The notes below the pieces were generated by a model, which was not told the DNA's origin, ran no database searches, and worked only from the letters and a program-made list of their open reading frames with translations. Below are positions 15,089 to 23,678 of a stretch of 64,000 nucleotides of DNA, one piece after another. Source of the DNA: CAVSIP01 sp963728075 (GTDB lineage Bacteria > Actinomycetota > Actinomycetes > JAFAQI01 > DASSKL01); assembly GCA_963728075.1 (NCBI GenBank), contig CAVSIP010000001.1, forward strand, positions 62,001 to 126,000, written 5' to 3'. The number at the start of each line of letters is the position of its first letter. Positions within the stretch are counted from its first letter, which is position 1. Position numbers and translations under genes: made by a program.

Positions 15089-16893
15089 CAGCGGTCACCG
15101 TCGGCATGGCTGCCGACAGCGAGGAGGAGAACCGCCTCGACGCGGACGCGACCCGGCACGTCCTGCGCCGGACCGGAGCCATGCTGCGTCCCTACCTGCG
15201 GACGGTGCTGCTGGCAGCCGCCGTGCTGGTGGGGTCCACTGCGTGCATCCTGGCCGGGCCTTACCTCGTCCGCTTCGGCATCGACCACGCGCTACCGCCC
15301 GCGCACCACGACGGCGCGTTGCTCGACAAGGTCGCGATCGCGTACGTCTGCGTCGCGATCGGCGCACTGGTGCTCACCCGCGCGCAGATCTGGCTGGTCG
15401 CCCGGACCGGTGAGTCGTTCCTGCGCGACCTGCGGCTACGGGTCTTCGACCACCTGCAGTCGCTGTCGCTGGACTTCTTCTCCCGCGAGCAGACCGGCCG
15501 GCTCGTGGCCCGCATGACCTCCGACATCGAGGCGCTGACCGAGCTGGTGCAGACCGGCCTGGTGATGTTCGTGAGCAACGGGCTGCTGCTCGTGGGGACC
15601 ACCGGGCTCCTCGTGATCATCTCCCCGCGGCTGGCGGTCGTCTCGCTGGTCGCCGTACCTCTGATGATGTATGCGAGCATGCGGTTCCGCCGGACGTCCA
15701 ACCGCGCGTACAACAACTACCGCGACCGGATCGCCGTGACGATGGCCACGCTGCAGGAGAGCCTGTCCGGCGTCCGCGTGGTGCAGGCGTTCGGCCGGCA
15801 GTCGTCGCTGCAGCGTGTGTTCGACCGGCGCAACCGGGAGCAGTACGACGCCAACATGCGGGCGACCCGCATCACGTCGCTGTTCTTCCCCACGATCGAG
15901 ATCTCCGGCGTGCTGACGACCGCCGCGGTCGTCGGTATCGGTGGGATGTTCGTGCACCAGGACCTGGTGACCATCGGCACGGTGGCGGCCTTCGTCCTGT
16001 ACCTGGGCAACGTGCTGGAGCCGGTGCAGCAGCTCTCGCAGCTGTTCAACACCGTGCAGTCCGCGGGCGCCGCGCTCAACAAGATCTACCGGTTGCTGGA
16101 CACCGAGGCCACCGTGCAGGAGCGGGACAGTGCCGTGGTGCTGCCGCCGCAGGGCTCCCTCGAGGTCCGCGGCGTCGGGTTCTCCTACGACGGTGCGACA
16201 CCGGTGCTGTCCGGCGTCGACCTGGCGATCGCGCCGGGGGAGCGGGTCGCGTTCGTCGGTCCCACCGGTGCCGGCAAGTCGACGCTGGCCAAGCTCGTCG
16301 CGCGCTTCTACGACCCCAGCGAGGGGGCGGTGCTCTTCGCGGGCATCGACCTGCGCGACGTCACGCTGTCGTCGTTGCGGCACCGCATCGCCGTGGTGCC
16401 GCAGGAGGGCTACCTGTTCTCGGGCACCATCCGCGACAACGTGCGGCTGGGCCGTGGCGAGGCGAGCGACGCCGACGTCGAGGAGGCGCTGCGCGCCATC
16501 GGCGTCCACGACCGGTTCGCCGCGCTGCCGGAGGGGCTGGACACGGAGGTGCTCGAGCGCGGCGGGCGCCTGTCGGCGGGAGAGCGGCAGCTCGTGTCGC
16601 TGGCCCGCGCGGCGCTGGCCGACCCGTCCGTGCTCGTCCTCGACGAGGCGACCTCCAACCTGGACCCCGGCACGGAGCACGAGGTGGAGCTGGCGATGGA
16701 GTCGCTCATGCACGGTCGAACGGTCATCGTCATCGCGCACCGGCTGTCCACTGCGGCCCGGGCGGACCGGGTGGTCGTGGTCGACGCCGGCTCGGTGGTC
16801 GAGGTCGGCACGCACGCCGAGCTGCTCGCAGCCGGCGGCCGCTACGCGGAGCTGTACGGCTCGTGGAGCGGCGGCCAGCGGGCGATCGCGTGA
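15085..16893 (+). CDS. ABC exporter half-transporter, subunit 2
   Basis: A 602-residue partner with six transmembrane helices and an ATPase domain: Walker A GPTGAGKST, signature LSAGERQL and Walker B VLVLDEATSNLD with the catalytic Glu. GTG 15085 overlaps the upstream stop (GTGA). In the heterodimer this subunit supplies the catalytic Glu for the active site, while its altered signature (LSAGE rather than LSGGQ) completes the site holding the Asp variant of subunit 1. That asymmetry is typical of heterodimeric bacterial exporters such as the TM287/288 type. Confidence 0.88.
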   Translation: MTAVTVGMAADSEEENRLDADATRHVLRRTGAMLRPYLRTVLLAAAVLVGSTACILAGPYLVRFGIDHALPPAHHDGALLDKVAIAYVCVAIGALVLTRAQIWLVARTGESFLRDLRLRVFDHLQSLSLDFFSREQTGRLVARMTSDIEALTELVQTGLVMFVSNGLLLVGTTGLLVIISPRLAVVSLVAVPLMMYASMRFRRTSNRAYNNYRDRIAVTMATLQESLSGVRVVQAFGRQSSLQRVFDRRNREQYDANMRATRITSLFFPTIEISGVLTTAAVVGIGGMFVHQDLVTIGTVAAFVLYLGNVLEPVQQLSQLFNTVQSAGAALNKIYRLLDTEATVQERDSAVVLPPQGSLEVRGVGFSYDGATPVLSGVDLAIAPGERVAFVGPTGAGKSTLAKLVARFYDPSEGAVLFAGIDLRDVTLSSLRHRIAVVPQEGYLFSGTIRDNVRLGRGEASDADVEEALRAIGVHDRFAALPEGLDTEVLERGGRLSAGERQLVSLARAALADPSVLVLDEATSNLDPGTEHEVELAMESLMHGRTVIVIAHRLSTAARADRVVVVDAGSVVEVGTHAELLAAGGRYAELYGSWSGGQRAIA

Positions 16894-16906
16894 CGAGGGT
16901 ACGCGC

Positions 16907-17800
16907 ATGAAGGTCCGCGTCGGTTTCGGTCTCGGCACTCATGCCGCGATGGACGCTGCAGACTTCGCGGAGGTCGTCGACACCCTGGAGCGGCTGCGCT
17001 TCGACTCCCTGTGGCTGTCGGAGCGAGCCGGCGGTCCCGCGCCCGATCCGCTCGTCGGCCTGGCCGTGGCCGCAGGTCGCACCACGCGGCTCAAGCTCGG
17101 TACGAGCGTCCTGGTGCTGCCGGGGCGAGCGCCGGCGCTCGTCGCCAAGGCGCTGGCCAGTCTGGACGTGCTCTCCGGCGGCCGGCTGCTGCCCGCCGTG
17201 GGCCTCGGCGTGGTCGACCCGCGTGAGCAGCAGGCCTTCGGCGTCGAGCGCGGCGAGCGGGCCGGGTGGGTCGAGGAGGCCCTCCCACTCATCCGCCGCT
17301 TCTGGGCCGGCGAGACTGTGGACCACGCCGGCGTTCGTTTCCGCTACGACGGCGTGAGTATCCGGCCGCTGCCGGTCCAGTCGCCGCCCGACGTCTGGCT
17401 GGGCGGCATCGCGCCGGCGGAGCTGCGGCGTACGGGCCGGCTCGGCGACGGCTGGCTGCCGAGCCTCTGCACGCCGGCGGAGGCCGCGGCGGGCCGCCGG
17501 GTCGTCGAGGCGGCGGCCGCCGAGGCCGGCCGCGCGATCGACCCCGAGCACTACGGCGCCGTCGTGTCCTACGTGCACGACGCCGTACCGGACCGGGTGG
17601 TGGAGCTGCTGCGCCGGCGCCGCCCCGACGTGAGCCCGGAGGAGGTCGTGCCCGTCGGGTTCGCTGCCCTGCGCGGGACGCTGGAGCGTTTCGTCGAGCA
17701 GGGCTTCTCCAAGTTCGTGGTGCTCCCCGTCGCCGCGCCGGCCTCGTGGCCGGAGGAGCTGGCGGCCCTCGCTGCTGCGGTGCAGCCGCTGCAGACCTGA
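16907..17800 (+). CDS. LLM-class (F420-type) oxidoreductase
   Basis: A 297-residue TIM-barrel flavin/F420 enzyme of the luciferase-like superfamily. Signs are the start MKVRVGFGLGTHAAMDAADF, FDSLWLSERAGGPAPDPLVG, TTRLKLGTSVLVLPGRAPAL, LSGGRLLPAVGLGVVDPREQ and RFWAGETVDHAG with PPDVWLGGIAPAELRRTGRL. The length and pattern match actinobacterial TIGR-type LLM F420-dependent oxidoreductases. ATG 16907 lies 14 bases after the ABC transporter stop with GAGGGT upstream, so it may be in the same transcript. Cofactor choice (F420 or FMN) cannot be settled by eye. Confidence 0.85.
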   Translation: MKVRVGFGLGTHAAMDAADFAEVVDTLERLRFDSLWLSERAGGPAPDPLVGLAVAAGRTTRLKLGTSVLVLPGRAPALVAKALASLDVLSGGRLLPAVGLGVVDPREQQAFGVERGERAGWVEEALPLIRRFWAGETVDHAGVRFRYDGVSIRPLPVQSPPDVWLGGIAPAELRRTGRLGDGWLPSLCTPAEAAAGRRVVEAAAAEAGRAIDPEHYGAVVSYVHDAVPDRVVELLRRRRPDVSPEEVVPVGFAALRGTLERFVEQGFSKFVVLPVAAPASWPEELAALAAAVQPLQT

Positions 17801-17859
17801 CCCGCGCCCGACTTGTCCGGGAGCCTTCAGGCTCCCCTGCACCCCGCCGATAGGGGAAT

Positions 17860-20340
17860 GTGACCGCAGGGCCAGCACGGGCGAAGGCGCATGCCGTGTG
17901 GCTGCTCACCGTGGCTCTCGCCGTCGGCGCCGCCCTGCTGCAGGACCGCGCCGTGACCGCGGGTCACCCAGGGCCGTACTCGGGGTGGTGGCTGTGGCTC
18001 GGGGTCGCGGCCGGCTTCGCGCTGGCCGAATGCGTGGTCATCCACCTGCACTTCGGTCGCGAGGCACAGGCCTTCGGTGTCGGGGAGATCCCACTCGTCG
18101 TGGGCCTGTTCCTGCTGCAGCCCGGCCTGCTGGTTGCGGCGCGTCTGGTCGGGGGCGCCGTGGCGCTCGGCGCGTACCGGAGGCAGCCGCCGGCGAAGCT
18201 GGCGTTCAACCTGGCCCAGTGGTGGTTCGGCACCGTCGTCGGAGTCGTGCTCTTCCAGGCACTTGCCGGTCCCGCGGCACGACCCGGAAGCGGCGGCTGG
18301 GGCCCGGCCGTCCTCGTGGCGTTCACCATCGAGCTGGTCTCCAACCTCGCCGTCACCGCGGCGATCAGCGTGCGATCCCGGCGCTGGGTGGCCCCGAGCT
18401 TCAACCGCACCTTCTGGATCGGCCAGGCGCTCGCCGTCGGGCTGGCAAGCTTCGCGCTGCTGGCGCTCAACGTCACGCTCGACGACTGGACCAACGTCTG
18501 GGCGGTCGCCGTGGTCGCCGCGCTGCTCGTCGCCGCGCAGCGCGCACACCTGCTGCTCCAGCGGCGGCACGACGACCTCGCCCGGCTCAACGCCTTCACC
18601 CGCGAGGTCGGCACCGACCTCGAGGTGGTGACGGTCTGCAGCCAGGCCTTGACCCAGGTCCGGGAGCTCATGCATGCCCGCGTCGCCGAGATCGAGCTGT
18701 CGGAGGAGTTCTTCGGTGAGGCTGTGCTGTTCCGGCAGACCGATGCCGGGCTCGTGCGTACCGGCCCGGACGCGGGCGTGTCCGCCCGCCGCCCCGGCGA
18801 GGTGCTCTCCTCGCCACTGCGCGGCGACGGGGGCCAGATCGGCGCCTTGCGCGCCGCCGAACGGCGCGCCGACGCCCATGGCTTCGACGCCGCGGACGGG
18901 GCCCTGCTGACGGCACTCGCCGGGCACGTGACCGTGGCCTTGCACAACGGGCGCCTCGCCGACCGGCTGCGCGACCAGGTGCAGGACAACCTGCACCAGG
19001 CCCTGCACGACCCGCTGACCGGCCTGGGCAACCGCCTGCTGTTCGACCGGACCGTCGCAGCGGCCGTCGCCGCCGGGCCGGCCGCGGTGCTGCTGCTGGA
19101 CATCGACCGCTTCAAGGAGGTCAACGACACCCTCGGCCACGCCGCCGGGGACACGCTGCTGGAACAGGTCGCCGAACGCCTGCGCGCACTCGTCCCCAAC
19201 GAGGAACGTGCGGCGCGGCTGGGGGGCGACGAGTTCGTCGTGGTCCTGCCCGGTGCCGACCTCGAGACGGCGCGCCGCTTCGCCGACGGCGTGCGCACGA
19301 CCCTGCTCACGCCCCTCGCACTGAGCGGCATCTCGTTCGCCGTCCAGGCCAGCATCGGCATCGCGCTCGCGCCCGAGCACGGGAACGACACCGGGTCGCT
19401 GCTGCGCAGCGCCGACGTCGCCATGTACTCGGCGAAGGCCCAGGGGACCGGTGTCGAGGTCTACGCCAGCGACCGCGACCACCACAGCTCCGAGCGGCTC
19501 GCTCTGGTCAGCGACCTGCGCCGGGCGCTCGTCCATGACGAGCTGTTCCTCGAGTACCAGCCGAAGGTGGCGATGGCCGACGGCACGTTGCGCGGAGCCG
19601 AGGCGCTGGTCCGGTGGAACCACCCCCAGCGCGGCGTCATCTACCCGGACAACTTCATCCCGGTGGCGGAGCAGACCGGCCTCATCGGTGAGCTGACTGC
19701 CTGGGTGCTGACGTCGGCGCTGCGCCAGTGCCGCGAGTGGGACCGGCACGGCGTGCACGTGGACGTGTCCGTGAACGTGTCGCCCCGAACCGTGCAGGAC
19801 CCCGCGTTCCCGGCCGAGCTCGCCGGGCTGCTGCTGCAGCACGGTGTCCCCGCTGGACGGCTGACCCTGGAGATCACCGAGGGCGCGCTGATGAGCGAGC
19901 CGGAGCGGGCCCTGGTGGTGCTGGCGCGCCTGCGGGGCCTGGGGGTCCGGCTGTCCGTGGACGACCTCGGGGTCGGCCACTCGTCGCTGGCCTACCTCAA
20001 GCGGTTGCCGGTCGACGAGGTCAAGGTCGACAAGTCCTTCGTCATGAGCATGACCCACGACGCCGCGGATGACGCGATCGTCTGTGCGGTGGTCGACCTC
20101 GTGCACCGGTTGGGCATGACGGTGGTCGCGGAGGGCGTCGAGGACGAAGACGCCTGGTACCGGCTGCAGGAGATCGGTTGCGATGTCGCCCAGGGCTTCT
20201 GGCTGAGCCGGCCGATCCCGGCCGCGGAGGTCGCGTCGTGGGCGGAGGTCAGTCCTCGACGCGCTCCCAGAGCCAGCGCGGTCCCGTCACCGCGGCGCCC
20301 GACTCCTGTGCGCGCCGTCTCAGGTCACGGTCGGCCGTGA
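17860..20340 (+). CDS. membrane GGDEF-EAL cyclic-di-GMP protein
   Basis: An 826-residue bifunctional signalling protein. Residues 10-225 hold about seven membrane helices; a GAF-like linker follows (about 230-370), then GGDEF (LGGDEFVVVLPG near 454, preceded by LLLDIDRFKEVNDTLGH) and EAL (GAEALVRWNHP near 580, with DDLGVGHSSLAYLKRLPVDE and KVDKSFV). Both active-site motifs look intact, so it could make and degrade c-di-GMP. GTG 17860 follows AGGGGA. The 3' end overlaps the convergent NYN gene by 92 bases; the last 40 residues are Arg/Pro-rich. No c-di-GMP effector is adjacent. Confidence 0.9.
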   Translation: MTAGPARAKAHAVWLLTVALAVGAALLQDRAVTAGHPGPYSGWWLWLGVAAGFALAECVVIHLHFGREAQAFGVGEIPLVVGLFLLQPGLLVAARLVGGAVALGAYRRQPPAKLAFNLAQWWFGTVVGVVLFQALAGPAARPGSGGWGPAVLVAFTIELVSNLAVTAAISVRSRRWVAPSFNRTFWIGQALAVGLASFALLALNVTLDDWTNVWAVAVVAALLVAAQRAHLLLQRRHDDLARLNAFTREVGTDLEVVTVCSQALTQVRELMHARVAEIELSEEFFGEAVLFRQTDAGLVRTGPDAGVSARRPGEVLSSPLRGDGGQIGALRAAERRADAHGFDAADGALLTALAGHVTVALHNGRLADRLRDQVQDNLHQALHDPLTGLGNRLLFDRTVAAAVAAGPAAVLLLDIDRFKEVNDTLGHAAGDTLLEQVAERLRALVPNEERAARLGGDEFVVVLPGADLETARRFADGVRTTLLTPLALSGISFAVQASIGIALAPEHGNDTGSLLRSADVAMYSAKAQGTGVEVYASDRDHHSSERLALVSDLRRALVHDELFLEYQPKVAMADGTLRGAEALVRWNHPQRGVIYPDNFIPVAEQTGLIGELTAWVLTSALRQCREWDRHGVHVDVSVNVSPRTVQDPAFPAELAGLLLQHGVPAGRLTLEITEGALMSEPERALVVLARLRGLGVRLSVDDLGVGHSSLAYLKRLPVDEVKVDKSFVMSMTHDAADDAIVCAVVDLVHRLGMTVVAEGVEDEDAWYRLQEIGCDVAQGFWLSRPIPAAEVASWAEVSPRRAPRASAVPSPRRPTPVRAVSGHGRP

Positions 20341-20611
20341 CGACCACGGCACGGCCTCCGTACCGGGCCGCCAGGTCGGCGATCACGTCGTCCCCGCTGC
20401 CGGGCGCGTGCACGACCTGAACGCGCCCCGCACCCTCCGGCACGCCGCGCCGGGCCGCTCCTTCGAGGACGAGCACCACCTCGTCCGCATCGGCCGGCGA
20501 CAGCCGGTGCAGCTGCTCGTACAGCCGGGCGGCCGCTCCCGGCCGGTCCCGCCACCAGCCCGTCGGCCGCGACCCGACCACGTTCGCGCCGTCGACCACG
20601 AGCACGATCAC
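20249..20611 (-). CDS. NYN/PIN-like domain protein
   Basis: A 120-residue putative ribonuclease. GTG 20611 gives VIVLVVDGANVVGSR, the usual start of NYN domains, and overlaps the stop of the DMT transporter gene (GTGA), so translation is coupled. The PIN-type acidic residues are in VVDGAN, DEVVLVLEG, GSGDDVIADLA and VVTADRDLRRRA. These proteins are predicted metal-dependent RNases acting on RNA, targets unknown. The C-terminal WLWERVED is a normal family end. It overlaps the 3' end of the GGDEF-EAL gene on the other strand by 92 bases. Confidence 0.82.
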   Translation of the reverse strand: MIVLVVDGANVVGSRPTGWWRDRPGAAARLYEQLHRLSPADADEVVLVLEGAARRGVPEGAGRVQVVHAPGSGDDVIADLAARYGGRAVVVTADRDLRRRAQESGAAVTGPRWLWERVED

Positions 20612-21492
20612 CGCCGCGTAGCCGTCGGTGCGCGTTGCCGGTCGGGGTGCGCCCGGCCGAGTACCAGCGGGGAGCGGGCGAGCAGGTAGGTCCCGTACGC
20701 GGTCGCCACGGCGCCCAGCACCTCCCACAGCACGACGATCCCGCCCGTGGAGATGTGCTCGCCGAGCGCGACCACGCCGATCGCCACCCCGACGACGGGC
20801 TCACCGATGTTCAGGGCGGGCAACGACGCCTGCAGCGTGCCGGCCTCGTACGCGCTCTGCACCAGCGTCAGCCCGTAGAGGGCCGTGACGAGCAGCAGCC
20901 AGGTCCGCCAGGACGTGAGCACCGTGAGGAAGCCGCCTTCCCAGGAGTCGATGACCCCCCGGGTCAGCGCGTCCTGCAGGCCGAACAGCGCGCCGCCGGC
21001 CCCGGCCAGCACTGCTGCCCGCGCGGCGCCCCGCAGCCGGCGACCGACCGCGACCAGGACGGTGGCCGCCGCCCAGACGCCGGCGACCGTGATCGCCCAC
21101 TCCGCCGCGGGCATGCTGCCCTCGGTGGAGCGCGGCGAGGCGCTCACCAGGACGGCGGCCAGCCCGCCGCTGACGAGGACGGCGCCGTACCAGTCCGTCC
21201 GGCACAGGCGCTCCCGGCGCCACGCGGCGGACAGGGGGAGCGCGAACAGCAGGCTGGAGGCGAGCAGCGGCTCGACCACGGCCAGGCTGCCGACACCCAG
21301 GGCAGCCGCCTGCAGCAGGTTGCCCGCCACCATCGCGACGAGCCCGAGCAGCCAGATGGGGTGCCCCGCGAGCTCGAGCAGCAGCCGCGGCGACAGGAAC
21401 AGCCGGGCGGGGGCCTCGTGCGCCTCGTGGTACTGCAGCACGTAGGCGCCGGCGTAGCAGACGGCGGCGAGGAGGGCGAGCAGGAAGGGCAT
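20608..21492 (-). CDS. DMT-superfamily (EamA/NIPA-like) transporter
   Basis: A 294-residue integral membrane protein with ten hydrophobic segments in two repeats. The start MPFLLALLAAVCYAGAYVLQ, then GLVAMVAGNLLQAAALGVGS and VVEPLLASSLLFALPLSAAW are typical of the DMT fold and close to NIPA-like Mg2+ transporters; the second repeat has 'SLPALNIGEPVVGVAIGVVALGE'. The substrate may be a metabolite or metal ion. Only the NYN gene follows it, coupled by a four-base overlap. Confidence 0.8.
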   Translation of the reverse strand: MPFLLALLAAVCYAGAYVLQYHEAHEAPARLFLSPRLLLELAGHPIWLLGLVAMVAGNLLQAAALGVGSLAVVEPLLASSLLFALPLSAAWRRERLCRTDWYGAVLVSGGLAAVLVSASPRSTEGSMPAAEWAITVAGVWAAATVLVAVGRRLRGAARAAVLAGAGGALFGLQDALTRGVIDSWEGGFLTVLTSWRTWLLLVTALYGLTLVQSAYEAGTLQASLPALNIGEPVVGVAIGVVALGEHISTGGIVVLWEVLGAVATAYGTYLLARSPLVLGRAHPDRQRAPTATRR

Positions 21493-21546
21493 GGGCGGGG
21501 CCTATTGTGGCCCGCCCGGCGGCGCGTCCACCTCGGCCGGGTTGCG

Positions 21547-21801
21547 TCAGCCGGCCAGCCGGGTCCGCATCGAGGTCAGGTAGTCGTCGAAGTAGTTCTG
21601 GATCTCGTCCAGCGGGAACTCTGGCAGGATCGTCGTCGACTTCTCCTTCTCGAGCAGGAAGGCGAAGGACTCCGCGACCAGGGTCTCCTCGTCGACGGTG
21701 GGCAGGCCGAGGTCGTCCCGGAGGTCCTGCGGGACGGTCACCCGGTGGGTCGTGGTGGTCGGACCCTCGGTGACGTCGACGGAGAACTCGTGCTCTGCCA
21801 T
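21547..21801 (-). CDS. small conserved hypothetical protein
   Basis: An 84-residue soluble acidic protein (MAEHEFSVDVTEGPTTTTHR, THRVTVPQDL, EETLVAESFAFLLEKEKSTT, IQNYFDDYLTSM). It resembles short actinobacterial proteins of unknown function with an N-terminal beta hairpin and two helices. ATG 21801 is chosen; ATG 21828 would add nine residues, and neither has a strong ribosome site. It is divergent from the DUF3145 gene, about 165 bases away. Confidence 0.65.
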   Translation of the reverse strand: MAEHEFSVDVTEGPTTTTHRVTVPQDLRDDLGLPTVDEETLVAESFAFLLEKEKSTTILPEFPLDEIQNYFDDYLTSMRTRLAG

Positions 21802-21967
21802 GGGCAGGATTCGGATTCGCTCGCTCATACCGGGACATGTCCCCGCCACGCGGAGGCTTCGAACGCTGGTGCCGGAGTGACTCGTGGTGCACAATGTGTC
21901 CGCAGCACGTGACCGGTTCGTCGAGAGCGCAGGGGAAGGCGTCCCTCGTCGAACGCTGGAGGTCAAC

Positions 21968-22459
21968 GTGTCCGCTCGCGGTGTGCTGTACGTGCACTCG
22001 TGCCCACCGGCGATCTGCCCTCACGTGGAGTGGGCGGTCGCCGGTGTCCTCGGCGTGCCCGCGAAGCTGTCGTGGACCGGCCAGCCGATGGCGCCCGGTC
22101 ACCTGCGCTGCGACAGCGGCTGGCGCGGCCGGGCCGGCACCGCCGGCCGGATCGCCGCCGCGCTGCGCGGCTGGTCGATGCTGCGCTTCGAGGTGACCGA
22201 GGAGCCGAGCAACGGTGCCGACGGCGAGCGGTACATGGCGACGCCCGGCCTCGGCGTACACCGGGCGACCATGAGCGCGAACGGGGACCTGCTCGTCCAG
22301 GAGGACCGCCTGCGGGCCCTGCTCGACCGCAACCGGGACCGTGACTCCCTCGAGCACGAGCTGCACCGGCTGCTCGGCTCCGCGTGGGACCTCGAGCTCG
22401 AGCCGTACCGGCACGCCGGCGAGGGCGCGCCCGTCCGCTGGCTCACCCAGGTCGTCTAG
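21968..22459 (+). CDS. DUF3145 protein
   Basis: A 163-residue actinobacterial protein. GTG 21968 (VSARGVLYVHSCPPAICPHV) is chosen because GGAGGT lies seven bases upstream and the family starts here; the frame stays open to 21884. The invariant HS.PPA.CPHVEWAV.GVLG opening, RCDSGWRGRAGTAGRIAAAL, LRFEVTEEPSNG.DGERYM and GDLLVQEDRLRALL are all present. DUF3145 is nearly limited to Actinobacteria and its role is unknown. A large palindrome (22478-22529) follows the stop. Confidence 0.85.
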   Translation: MSARGVLYVHSCPPAICPHVEWAVAGVLGVPAKLSWTGQPMAPGHLRCDSGWRGRAGTAGRIAAALRGWSMLRFEVTEEPSNGADGERYMATPGLGVHRATMSANGDLLVQEDRLRALLDRNRDRDSLEHELHRLLGSAWDLELEPYRHAGEGAPVRWLTQVV

Positions 22460-22477
22460 CCCCCGCCCGCTTCTCAC

Positions 22478-22529
22478 TGATCGTCTGCAGCGCACCCGCC
22501 ATAGAGGGCGGGTCGGCTGCAGACGATCA
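22478..22529. repeat. 52-bp palindrome, copy 1
   Basis: The outer arms TGATCGTCTGCAGC and GCTGCAGACGATCA are perfect 14-base inverted repeats; an inner stem ACCCGCC/GGCGGGT surrounds ATAGAG. The last three bases are the stop codon of the reverse-strand AbiEi-like gene. It lies between two convergent genes, so it could be a two-way terminator. A close relative is at 23587-23640 in the same orientation. Confidence 0.8.
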
Positions 22530-23483
22530 CGGCGTGAGGAGGAGGACGGCGGGCGCCGGACCACGGCGTGCTCCGACCGCGTACGCCGCCTCCACCTCCG
22601 CCAGGACCACCGGCCCCTCGACCCGGATCCGCAACGGCGCGTTGTGCAGCAGCATCAGCCCGGCCGCCGTCATGCGGGTGTGCCGGCGCATGGTGGCGTC
22701 CCGGGCCTCGGCGAAGCCGTGGTAGGCGACCGAGTCCACCTCGTGGACGAGGGCGGCCTCCTCCCAGTACGCGTCAGGGGACACGACCGAGCCGTCCGGC
22801 AGGCGCAGCCGGGGATTCCACAGCGGCTCCGGCAGCATGCTGGCGAGCACGAGCCTGCGGAACTCCGCCTCGGGCGCCGAGGCTGTACCCGCTCGGACGT
22901 CCTCGAGGGCCCGGCGCAGGTGGTAGCTGCCGCGGCGTGGGGCGAGTGCGAACGCGTCGTCGAGCTCCGCCACGGTGACGATCTCCCGCTGCGCGGCCTC
23001 GGTGACCAGCGCACGCACGGCGCGGAGATCGTCGAGCTCGAGGCAGGCCGCCACGATCGCGGAGGCGGCGGCAAGCACGGGCAGGCGCTGGCCGCGGGCC
23101 GTGTGCAGCGGTGACGTCGTGTGGCGCAGCCGTACGTACGTGCGGCTGCGGGCGGTGCTCATGGCGTCGACCGCTACCCGGACGATGTCGTCGGGGTGAT
23201 CGCGGACCCGGAGGCCCAGGTACGGCAGCGCGTCGAGCCCGTCGATCACCGCGCCGTCCCCCGCGTAGAGCAGCGCGGCCTGGATGAGCTGTTCCCGATC
23301 CGGCGATGCGTCCCCGGCGAGGTAGACGCGGGGCAGGAGACGCTGGTACCGCCCGCCGCGTACCAGGCTCTCCAGCGCGTCGTCCGTGCGGCCGGACCAG
23401 CGCCACTGGGCCAGCGTGAACACCCCTCGCTGGCGGCGCAGCAGCGCTGTGAAGCCGGCGTGCTGCGGAAGGCGTCGGGGCAT
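22527..23483 (-). CDS. AbiEi-type / DUF559-like protein
   Basis: A 318-residue protein. ATG 23483 (MPRRLPQHAGFTALLRRQRG) starts an AbiEi antitoxin-like winged helix: GVFTLAQWRWSGRTDDALES LVRGGRYQRLLPRVYLAG, then AALLYAGDGAVIDGLDAL. The C-terminal third, EAEFRRLVLASMLPEPLWN with RLPDGSVVSPDAYW and LVHEVDSVAYHG, resembles the PD-(D/E)XK fold of DUF559 proteins, although the usual lysine is not evident. Such proteins are frequent in actinobacteria and often lack a toxin partner, as here. It is enclosed by two near-identical palindromes. Confidence 0.75.
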   Translation of the reverse strand: MPRRLPQHAGFTALLRRQRGVFTLAQWRWSGRTDDALESLVRGGRYQRLLPRVYLAGDASPDREQLIQAALLYAGDGAVIDGLDALPYLGLRVRDHPDDIVRVAVDAMSTARSRTYVRLRHTTSPLHTARGQRLPVLAAASAIVAACLELDDLRAVRALVTEAAQREIVTVAELDDAFALAPRRGSYHLRRALEDVRAGTASAPEAEFRRLVLASMLPEPLWNPRLRLPDGSVVSPDAYWEEAALVHEVDSVAYHGFAEARDATMRRHTRMTAAGLMLLHNAPLRIRVEGPVVLAEVEAAYAVGARRGPAPAVLLLTP

Positions 23484-23586
23484 GCCGGCCAGGGTGCGTG
23501 GCGTGCAACTGCCGCGCGAGATGGCAGCGCGGATCTGTGGACAGCCGCCGCCCCCTACCCCCGCGCTCGCCACCCCCCACCGCCCG

Positions 23587-23640
23587 GTGATCGTCTGCGG
23601 CGCACCCGCCATAGACGGCGGGGCGGGTGCAGACGATCAC
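23587..23640. repeat. 54-bp palindrome, copy 2
   Basis: The outer arms GTGATCGTCTGC and GCAGACGATCAC are perfect; the interior CGCACCCGCCATAGA is shared with copy 1. The two copies are direct repeats of one another and about 1.1 kb apart, flanking the AbiEi-like gene. This copy lies between divergent genes, where a terminator makes little sense, so an operator or a mobile REP-like element is more likely. Confidence 0.8.
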
Positions 23641-23666
23641 GGGGCAGGGGGGGCAGGCGGACGGGA

Positions 23667-23672
23667 TAGCGT
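23667..23672 (+). promoter_or_regulatory. -10 box of lutA (leaderless)
   Basis: TAGCGT fits the TANNNT -10 consensus and ends six bases before the GTG at 23679, so transcription should begin at or next to the start codon. No ribosome site is present. Confidence 0.5.
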
Positions 23673-23678
23673 CGCGGG

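Noticed and set aside
22478..23640. Two-repeat CRISPR array
   Set aside because: The repeats are 1.1 kb apart, palindromic and separated by a gene, with no cas genes.
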